DNA from: Isoetes taiwanensis | Lineage: Eukaryota > Streptophyta > Lycopodiopsida > Isoetales > Isoetaceae | Direction of reading: 5' to 3' | Length of the DNA: 64,000 nucleotides | Assembly (NCBI GenBank): GCA_021234155.1 | Contig: JAJEKV010000252.1 | Location: 184,001 to 248,000 of the forward strand | Shown: piece after piece, positions 56,711 through 64,000 of the stretch | Layout of the letters: each line of letters opens with the position of its first letter | Position numbering within the stretch: position 1 is the first letter of the stretch | Notes under the pieces: generated by a model | The model's input: only the letters and a program-made list of their open reading frames with translations | Told to the model about the DNA's origin: nothing | Database searches by the model: none | Made by a program: the position numbers and the translations under genes

Positions 56711-56863
56711 GATGCGCCTGGAACATTTTACTTGGATGAGGTTATGGACCAAGAATATTATATTGTGGACCCATGTGAAGAGCCTCCCAGATTGGGCTCA
56801 TGGAATGAAATGTCAACAACACTGCTAGAAATGTATGAAGTCATGCGAGAATGTGCAGCATAA
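56711..56863 (+). pseudogene. Kelch-like C-terminal fragment in left palindrome arm
   Basis: Encodes DAPGTFYLDEVMDQEYYIVD, then WNEMSTTLLEMYEVMRECAA and a stop, paralogous to the end of the 45.3-kb fragment. It looks like a captured gene end. Confidence 0.5.
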
Positions 56864-56991
56864 CAGAAATCTAAAGTTTTTGCCAATGATTTTCTTATAT
56901 ACTTGCTTCCTGTTTGCCAATGATTTTCTTATATACTTGCTTCCTGAAGCAAGAATATAAGAAAATCATTGGCAAAAACTTTAGATTTCTG

Positions 56992-57144
56992 TTATGCTGC
57001 ACATTCTCGCATGACTTCATACATTTCTAGCAGTGTTGTTGACATTTCATTCCATGAGCCCAATCTGGGAGGCTCTTCACATGGGTCCACAATATAATAT
57101 TCTTGGTCCATAACCTCATCCAAGTAAAATGTTCCAGGCGCATC
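56992..57144 (-). pseudogene. Kelch-like C-terminal fragment in right palindrome arm
   Basis: Mirror copy of 56711-56863, with the same 50 codons and stop. Confidence 0.5.
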
Positions 57145-57720
57145 ATTCTAATTATGCTTAAAAAATAAGAATTTTAAAATAAAAGTATAAAGTAATTATT
57201 AATTAAATTTATAAATTTATAAACTTATAAATAAATGTTTAAGTTTTTAATTATAATGTTCTAATTAGGGCTACGGCGCCACAGCCGCCCTTTGTTGAAA
57301 AAAAAGAAAAGAATAGAAAGTAAAATTATAAAATTATTAATTTAATTTTGAATATTAAATTTTTAATATAAATGTTTTAAGTGCTTTATGTTTGGGGCTG
57401 CGGCGGCATAGCCCCTAATTATGCTTAAAAAATAAGAATTTAAATAATTAAATTTATAAATTTATAAACTTATAAATGTTTAAGTTTCTATTTATAATGC
57501 TCTGACTAGGGGCTGCGGCGCCGCAGCCCACTTTGTTGAAAAAAAAAAAAGAATAGAAAGTAAAATTATAAAATTATTAATTTAATTTTTGAATTTAAAA
57601 TTTTTAATATAATTTTTTAAATGCTTTATTTTTGGGGCTACGGCGCCATAGCCCCTAAATATGCTTAAAAAAAGATTAGAAAGAAAGATTATAAAATTAT
57701 TTGTTATTAAAATAAGAAAG

Positions 57721-59700
57721 ATAACTAATTCTTATCTGCTTGGATTCAGGTAAGTAAATTCTGTACCCCTTAGATTCTTTATCATATCCCACTAGAAATC
57801 CTCTTTCTGCTTTGTTATCTAACTTCTTCCTTAACTCTGTTGGCACATGTACATAGGCCATACACCCATATACTTTAAACTTTTCATAGTTCAATTTAGT
57901 TTCTGGTTCTCACAACAGTTTTGGAATATTTCCCTGCAAGCTTACTGATGGTAGCATGTGTTGTATTTCAACAGCTGTGTGTAATGCTTTTTCCCAAAGA
58001 CTGTTAAGCAGTCCACTTTCCTTTAACATTGATCTAACTGCATCCAGCAAGGTCCTATTTTTCCTTTCTGAGACACCATTCTGTTGTGGTGAATGTCTAC
58101 AGGTCAATTGTCTCTTTATTCCATGTGATATGCAGAATGTTTTAAATTGACTTGAGAGGTATTCTCCTCCTCTATCTGATCTGATACATTTTACTTTGAA
58201 TCCTGTTTCTCTTTCCTTTTCTGCAACATACTGCTTGAAAGCACTTAGAGCTTGAGATTTTCTGTTTAGACAGTATGTGGTGCACATTCTGCTATAATCA
58301 TCTGTGAATGTTATGAAATATCTCTTATTGGTCCTACTTCTGACATTTAAGGGACCACATAAATCTGAATGTATCAGCTCAAGTTTCTGTTGTGCTCTAC
58401 TTTTCCTTTTATGGAATGGTAATCGATTTAGCTTTCCCAAAGCACATCCTTCACAAATCAAGTCAAGTTTGTTTGTATTTTCACATCTTATGTGCCCTTG
58501 CTTATGAAGAGATTCCAGTTTTTTATAATTGGTGTGTGCAAGTCTATTATGCCAAACTTCTATGCCAACTTCTTGAACTGTACAAATAGAATCATGTACA
58601 ACAGCATTATCCAGTCCATACAAGTTTCCCACACGTTTTCCATAAAATTTGATTTCATTATTCATCAAGATATTATACTGATCAGCATCAAATGTAACTC
58701 TGTAACCCAAATCACACAACTGACTAACTGATATCAAGTTCTTGATAATGCCAGACACACACAAAACATTCTGAATATTTACAATGTTTCCAGCTAAATC
58801 AGTTAGCTGTAATAAGCCTCTTCCTTGAGCATGTTGTAATGCTCCATTCCCAACCTGAATCCTTCTTGAATTTGTATTTGTTATATTTTTCAGGAATTCA
58901 GCAGTTTGCACTATTGGTCTTTCAGCTCCACTATCAACTATCAAATGATCAGAATTGTCAGAGCACATATTTTCATTAATAACTGCAAATTCATGAGATA
59001 CCTCATCATCATCTTCTTCAATGGCTTTGTCCTTGTCTTCTTGTTCTCTTGCCACATAGGCTCTTTCATGACCACGTCCTCTACCTCCCCTTCCAGATCT
59101 GACATCACCTCTGCCTCTTGCAGGTCTGCTATAATTTTTAGGTGTAGGGCATTTGGAAGCAACATGCCCTCTGCCACTACATGTATAGCAATTGAACTCT
59201 TTTTTGAGTTTTGGACATTCACCTGTCTCATGACAATTGTAACATACCACTTTATCCTTTCTTTTAGCCAAAAGAATTTCTGGAGTTTCTTCAGTTTGAG
59301 TTTGCCTTAATATCTTTTTCTGCTCCCATTCAGTTCTTAATATGTTTTCTTCCTCTTCTCTTGACTTACATGAGTTCCTAATAAATAGTGCCAAGGTCTC
59401 ATTTTCCCCAATGGCCCTGGATATTTGTAGGACCTGACTTCTATCAGAAATGGCAACTCCAGCCCCATTTAAGTCGGCTATCAGATTATCAAATTTATTG
59501 AAAAATTCAGTTATATCCTCTTCTTCCTTGAATTTTAACCCCCTTAATTCATTTTCAAGGAGATCAATTTGAGATGAAGTCTTCTCCTCATAATGTTTAA
59601 GCAAAAACTTCCATATTTCTCTAGGACTTAAGGATCTCAATTTCAAGCGTATAGTGGGACTCACCTTAAAGCAGAGTTTCATTAAAGTTGGAATTCTGAA
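57721..59700 (-). pseudogene. Copia gag, protease and integrase half (3' part missing)
   Basis: A long frame of 590 codons (57910-59682) holds gag (IWKFLLKHYEEKTSSQIDLL, LENELRGLKFKEEEDITEF), an intact CCHC knuckle (CYTCSGRGHVASKC) with a damaged one before it, protease DSGA (LIVDSGAERP), integrase zinc site (HNRLAH...HKQGH...CEGC) and the DDE core (HSDLCGPL, RSDRGGEYLS, QQNGVSERKNR). A 57.7-57.9 kb piece adds YGCMAYVHVP to SKQIRIS, where it breaks at the palindrome. The 28-kb copia half starts at the next expected residues. The first gag codons and 5' LTR are missing. Confidence 0.85.
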
Positions 59701-59737
59701 GACAAGTTGGAATAATTTTTATATAGTATACCTTGGA

Positions 59738-60275
59738 GGGTTATGTATACCTCAATACTTATAGTATGGTTATGTGTATTACAAAAGGTTATGTATACCT
59801 GTTGCATACTAGTATACCTCAATACATATAGTATGGTTATGTGTATTAAAAAAGGTTATGTATACCTGTTGTATACTAACACAACCAGATTACAATAAGA
59901 TAACAAGTACTATTATTCTTCTACTATTACTCTGAATGATCAGAACTAGCAGAAGGCGCTCCAGAGATCCTTTCGATCATGAACATTTGATACTCCCTAT
60001 TCCACGGGGAGATGGATGATAACATCAACGGGATCGGGGATAATGGCGAGGATTGAGAGCAACATGGTGGTGAGCCGGTCTTCAAGCGGTATATCTGGCC
60101 AAAGGCACCGCTTGAAGTCCTCATGATTCATCTTGCAAGTGATAGAATCACGTTCAAGACCGTAATCACGTCATAGCTAGACGGAGGCCAATGTTGCTGC
60201 ACTCGGCAATTTGATGTATATTTATACCCACCAAAATTATTGATGGTATATACCCACCAAAATTATTGATGGTAT
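59738..60275. repeat. Tandem repeats around the mini-gene cluster
   Basis: Two 75-bp units (from about 59748 and 59817) share TATAGTATGGTTATGTGTAT and GGTTATGTATACCTGTTG. Near 60228-60275 a 26-bp unit, CCACCAAAATTATTGATGG plus TATATAC, occurs twice. Confidence 0.75.
59997..60132 (-). pseudogene. Possible third member of the mini-gene family
   Basis: The minus strand starts MNHEDFKRCLWPDIPLEDRL and runs to VDVIIHLPVE and a stop. A shifted frame continues WNREYQMFMIERISGAPSAS. HL, W and EY placements recall the two plus-strand mini-genes, and a TATAAATATA lies near 60217-60228. Homology is uncertain. Confidence 0.3.
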
Positions 60276-60338
60276 ATACATAGAAATTATTGGATCATAT
60301 ACATACTTGTATGGTTTTCGTGATAATGGCAATGAACA

Positions 60339-60412
60339 CCAATAATTCACATCAATAATTTTACTTCACTATAAAAGCAGCTCCATCCGGTGGTAGAGCT
60401 CATTCATCTCCC
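60339..60412 (+). promoter_or_regulatory. Promoter of mini-gene 1 (CCAAT and TATA)
   Basis: CCAATAATTCACATCAATAA, then ACTTCACTATAAAA (TATA 60370-60376), 43 bases before the ATG. Almost the same block stands before mini-gene 2 (60911-60982). The predicted leader is only about 10-15 bases. Confidence 0.65.
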
Positions 60413-60658
60413 ATGGCTTCCTTGCCTGATCGTCCAGAGAACATCCGATCCTTTAGGTGCTACCTTAGCTATAATGATCTGTGTGAATGCTACGGAAATG
60501 GTATCAAACTTGATCCATGGTCGCAGTCCAAAGCAGATGGTCCCGCGAAAGTGCTTGCAAGAAGCTCACACCGTGTTAAGGTCCACCTTTATTGGCTTCC
60601 TGATCAGGAGATCTATGAGCTGAATAGCATCACGTGCTTTGATGTTGATGATGAGTGA
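60413..60658 (+). CDS. Mini-gene 1, 81-residue protein of unknown function
   Basis: Starts in a good context (TCTCCCATGGC). The protein reads MASLPDRPENIRSFRCYLSY, then HRVKVHLYWLPDQEIYELNS, ending in an acidic tail. No domain, signal peptide or membrane segment is recognised. A paralogue with equal spacing and the same promoter lies 570 bp downstream, which supports this as a real gene rather than a chance frame. The conserved core is HLxWLPxxxxYE. Confidence 0.55.
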   Translation: MASLPDRPENIRSFRCYLSYNDLCECYGNGIKLDPWSQSKADGPAKVLARSSHRVKVHLYWLPDQEIYELNSITCFDVDDE

Positions 60659-60910
60659 ATCTGTATCTGCTAAGGATATAATAATGACATGAGTACCTAT
60701 GAACATGAGTGAATCATCGATGATATGTATACCTGTTAAGGATATAATAATATAAGCACTTATGATTTGTGTATACGTTAAGGATATATATAATATAAGC
60801 ATAGTGAATATTAGTTGATGTATAGAATCTGAAAGTACATGATAGAATCATACCGTGCACGAGTACACATGATACTTGTATACGCTCAATGATGCATTTC
60901 TGACCCCACC

Positions 60911-60982
60911 CCAATAATTCACATCAATAATTTTACTTCACTATAAAACAGCTCCATTCGGGCTAGAGGTCATTCATCTCCC
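60911..60982 (+). promoter_or_regulatory. Promoter of mini-gene 2
   Basis: CCAATAATTCACATCAATAA and CTATAAAAC (TATA 60942-60948), 41 bases before the ATG; duplicates the mini-gene 1 promoter including TCATTCATCTCCCATGG. Confidence 0.65.
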
Positions 60983-61270
60983 ATGGATTATTTGCCTTCT
61001 CCTCGTTTCACCACATCGGAGGCGATCAAGTGCTCAATGAGCCACTCGATCTTGTTGGTTGCCTAGACAGACATCTTCTACTTGATCCCCACCGCGAAGA
61101 AAAGCTTTGGGGCCGAGATTCATTGCCCTGCGTCAATTAGTGTTATGATCCATCTGATTTGGCTTCCCGAGCGCATGAGCTATGAGATATCGGGATCACT
61201 ACTACAGATCCCGAAGATGAATGAATCAATTGCTCAACATATAAGCACTCCTCGACCATCTTATCTATGA
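60983..61270 (+). pseudogene. Mini-gene 2, paralogue with one in-frame stop
   Basis: The frame is continuous for 96 codons including the terminator, except for one TAG after SILLVA. It aligns without gaps to mini-gene 1 over 81 positions: LP near the start, HLIWLPERMSYEISG against HLYWLPDQEIYELNS. The stop suggests loss or readthrough. A start at the downstream in-frame ATG (about 61152) would leave only the C-terminal core. Confidence 0.5.
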
Positions 61271-61388
61271 ATCATGTATGCATTTATATATTAAAGATGT
61301 AAGCAAAGTTATATATGATCAATAGTAATGTACAAGATCTTATGTATTAAGATGAAAGATATGTATTACAAGTACAAGATCTCATGTA

Positions 61389-64000
61389 TTAAGATGAATA
61401 ATGTGCTATGTCTTTCCACATGTCTACAATATATTTGAATTTGGACTTTTTTTGACCTCTTGCCATTGGCATCCCTGCATAATGAATAGCATCTAAATTT
61501 TCATACCTTGAAGGATCGGAAGGATTAGGCCGCCAACGCTTAGTCAAACAAATCTTTGTAGTCCCCTCCGGTAGGGCTTCCACCACGATACAAAAATATG
61601 GCCAAAATATGTAGATTCCGGATCAAGAACAACATTCTCCTCTCAGATATCCTAACCAAGTGGCGGTGTTATCATCTCCAGGTCCGACTAGAACAAACAT
61701 ACCCTTTGTCACATGTACGCATTGAGGATCAAACTCTTCAAGAGGCAACACGGGATCCGGGCCATCCGACGGGCCACAATAAGATGGTAAAGGTCGGGTG
61801 ACCAAGGCAGATATCGCCGACCCTCGAACAAATGTTTGTTTGTTCTAGAGGAGCTTGTCTTGTTTGTGGCCAAAATGCATCATTTTGAGGACGCCCCGAG
61901 CAACATCCTCCAAAGAGATAAGAAGCTGGCTCCAATACTCAACACTTGCCGTGTATTGCCTTGCAAACAAGCTACTTTCTTGATTCTTACATATGTCCTT
62001 CCATAGGGAGATGTATTTGTTGATGCTATCCTTCAACCCTGGAAGATCCTTCAATGTTGGTCTAGGAGGAATATTTTGTGGCACACCACTTGGTAGCATT
62101 GGCTGACCATGTTCATCCTCTTTCCACATTCTAACTCCTGGAGAATCTGCTGGAAGCCACTCTTTATGTGTAGGACGCATTTTGTATTGCATAACAGGCC
62201 AATCTCCTGCCATCTTAAATTTGAAGAGCAATGGTTCAGTATGCCCAACCAGGCGTTGGCCCTTATCAGAAGGGATGAATCCCTTCACAAAAGCCTTCCA
62301 ATTTGGAACTTCATCAATAAAGTATGGAATTGGAGATTTTGCATTGCACTTGCTGAACAAGTAAAGTAGTTCCGTAGTGTCAAAGCATCCAGATGAACTC
62401 ATCAAGGTTGAAAAAAATTTCCAAATAAAGCATCAATATCATCATGGGTGTGGCCGACCATCATAAAGCCCACTTGGATCTCATCAAAGACCTTAAGCCA
62501 AGTCAAATAAGATAAGTATGAGAAGACATACCTATTTTTGTTTTGCCCTGATGCATTATCAAGTTGCAAATAGAGATTTCGTGGGAGAGGGTTGAACACC
62601 TCAGGATTCGTTGTAGTTGAAGCATTTGGCAATACTTCTGCCATAGAAGCAAGTTTGTTCTTCAAAGGATTGGTATCCTTGACTGCTTGCATCCATTTGC
62701 AATCTGCAGGCTTACTTCCACATAAGTCACCTATCTTGTCCTCTTGTACCAATTCCAAGTTATGCAATATCCTAGAAAGTGAACCAATGTGGAAGTTCGA
62801 ATCATCTTTCCATAAATCAAGTGAGAAATGACCATAGGCACGACCACCATGCCCATGAGTCAGAGCTCCTGTCAAACTGCTCTTCAAGCGATCACCTCTC
62901 CATACAGATTTTGCTAGATGATGACTTCTAGGCACTAAAGTTTTAACCTGATCCATCTTATCATGTATTATACATAGATGATTTTCCTCGAGGAGACCGT
63001 GACAATGCTCTCCAATGCCAATATTGACTTCTGCAAGAACGTTGCTCTAGCATATGAGGCCGACGTTGAATTGCAAGATTTCGTCTCTCTCTTGTATCTT
63101 TTGTTTTTTCCAGCTTTTCCTTAATCACCACGCAGATGTTGCATTTAGAGAAGGCTGTATTTTTTGCAATGCTAACATCTGGAAATTCCCTTTTCCATAT
63201 ACTATAAAAGGAGTTCAAGGCTACAGTTGTTCCTGTAAGCTCTTCAACGACTGCACCAACTTCTTTATGTATAAGCTTCTTATTAAGAATGGAAGGAAGC
63301 TTGCGTACGTTTTCTCTTACATCATCTCTACCTCTTTTGCTCCTATGAAGAATACTTTCAGCATTCTCCTGAATGAATATGTCTAGCACACATTCGGTGG
63401 CCAGTGTAGTGGATCTAGGCTTCTTAGAGCCAGTATTACCATGTTCAGCTACCTTTGCACCTGCTTCAAATCTGTTTCTCCAATTGTAAAATGTTGACTG
63501 ACTGATACCTAAAGCCATGCGCCACCCAAATTGCATTGAATTCCATCCCCTTGAGCACTACCCTGTCCTCTCCTTCTCCTGTGTAAGTCACACTCAGCAC
63601 GTCAAAAAAACAGGTAACCCTTGCATTGTATGGTTGGGATAAAAATTCTTTTCTTAATTCCGCGACTTGATGCTTGGTAAGTTTCTTGTTGCAAGTATTT
63701 TTAAAGCAGGCTTGACTTCATGAACTTATTGATTGAAGTTGTGGAGCATAGCCTTTCCTCTTTGCTTTTCCCCTTGGGCTCTCTTGGAATCCTATGTGTG
63801 TAAGTATACTTCCTCTTTCGTTTGAATTGAGCCTGAATGTTGTCCTCAAATGATTCAAGCTCTATATCCTCATTTTCTTTAGCTTCTCGAGCTTGCAGAT
63901 GTTGTGAGACAGTCCTTCCATCCAGCAGCATCACATCGCTATTTTCCCACCGAACAAGTGCATTCTCACTTGGCCTTTCTGCACAAGCATGACATCTCAG
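61389..64000 (-). pseudogene. DUF7869-type mobile-element protein, 5' end outside the window
   Basis: Reading leftward from the window edge: CHACAERPSENALVRWENSD and a Lys/Arg-rich stretch (63701-64000), then a helix-turn-helix-like GISQSTFYNWRNRFEAG (63440-63520), TAFSKCNICVVIKEKLEKT, a frame change at ALSRSP...DKMDQVKTLVPR, then LYLQLDNASGQNKNRYVFSY and GFMMVGHTHDDIDALF (62402-62560). The LDNxSGQNKN and GHTHDDID pair is characteristic of DUF7869 proteins, common in eukaryotic transposon-like families. The C-terminal region runs on in other frames to about 61389. Frameshifts indicate decay unless some are introns. Confidence 0.65.

Larger units (their letters stand above)
56137..57720. repeat. 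Near-perfect 1.58-kb palindrome (foldback element)
   Basis: CTTTCTTATTTTAATAACAA at the left is mirrored at the right end. Symmetric landmarks agree on a centre at 56927-56928, so arms are about 790 bp with roughly 38 bp between. Each arm has four GC-rich 20-23-bp mini-palindromes of the GGGGCTATGGCGCC type (left arm: 56202, 56327, 56440, 56566), spaced 113-126 bp in AT-rich sequence that is itself a tandem duplication. Inverted arms with internal tandem repeats resemble foldback transposons. The left arm abuts the ParB-family sequence and the right abuts copia integrase. Confidence 0.85.

Overview
The window is nuclear DNA of a land plant with a large, repeat-rich genome. A dirigent protein, an intronless inositol-tetrakisphosphate kinase, an EPF-like secreted peptide, pentatricopeptide (PPR) remnants, Ty1/copia and Ty3/chromovirus elements, and primer binding sites matching plant initiator-Met and Asp tRNAs all point to plants. 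A fern, lycophyte or other large-genome lineage is plausible, but the species cannot be fixed from the sequence. Most of the 64 kb is nested transposable elements; only a few ordinary host genes are visible.

Layout. 0-0.7 kb: TTCTAGAA-rich array, tRNA-like box pair and a degenerate tandem repeat. 0.7-7.1 kb: decayed minus-strand copia element interrupted by a very young non-autonomous LTR element (1773-6508; LTRs differ at one noticed base; TSD CATAA; tRNA-Asp PBS; no gag or pol seen). 8.2-8.8 kb: dirigent gene (-). 9.4-11.8 kb: LINE 3' ends with pentanucleotide tails and a PPR pseudogene. 12.2-13.2 kb: ITPK gene (+). 14.8-15.5 kb: three-exon EPFL peptide gene (+). 15.7-21.6 kb: tandem and segmental duplications with a foldback/TIR insertion. 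21.6-22.6 kb: LTR fragment. 24.6 kb: LRR remnant.

25.9-30.3 kb: partial multi-exon gene with a ParB-like motif (-), abutting the RT/RNase H half of a copia element (+). 30.3-42.8 kb: an LTR-element remnant whose 5' LTR (split by a nested chromovirus, 33834-42239), Met-tRNA PBS and leader are followed by a gene for an H3/CENH3-like histone: it keeps the MARTKQTAR tail tip and a C-terminal H3 fold, but carries about 280 residues of charged sequence between them. A second short ORF beside it has a matching promoter. This is the most unusual locus in the window.

42.8-45.4 kb: unassigned DNA and a kelch-like fragment. 45.6-54.3 kb: full-length but dead L1-type LINE with 12-bp TSD, two upstream paralogous ORFs and captured PPR-like sequence. 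54.5-56.0 kb: C-terminal exons of the same family as the ParB gene, resembling an amino-methyltransferase. 56.1-57.7 kb: near-perfect palindrome with arms of about 790 bp. 57.7-59.7 kb: gag-protease-integrase half of a copia element (-), broken where the 27.9 kb half begins. 59.9-61.3 kb: cluster of tiny paralogous genes with duplicated CCAAT/TATA promoters. 61.4-64.0 kb: DUF7869-type element gene (-) running off the window.

How the parts relate: nesting gives a relative order. The chromovirus inserted into the LTR of the histone-encoding element, another sequence inserted into the chromovirus RT, the LINE inserted between the kelch fragment and the methyltransferase exons, and the 1773-6508 element is the youngest insertion seen. 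All homology calls come from reading motifs by eye; no database search was run.
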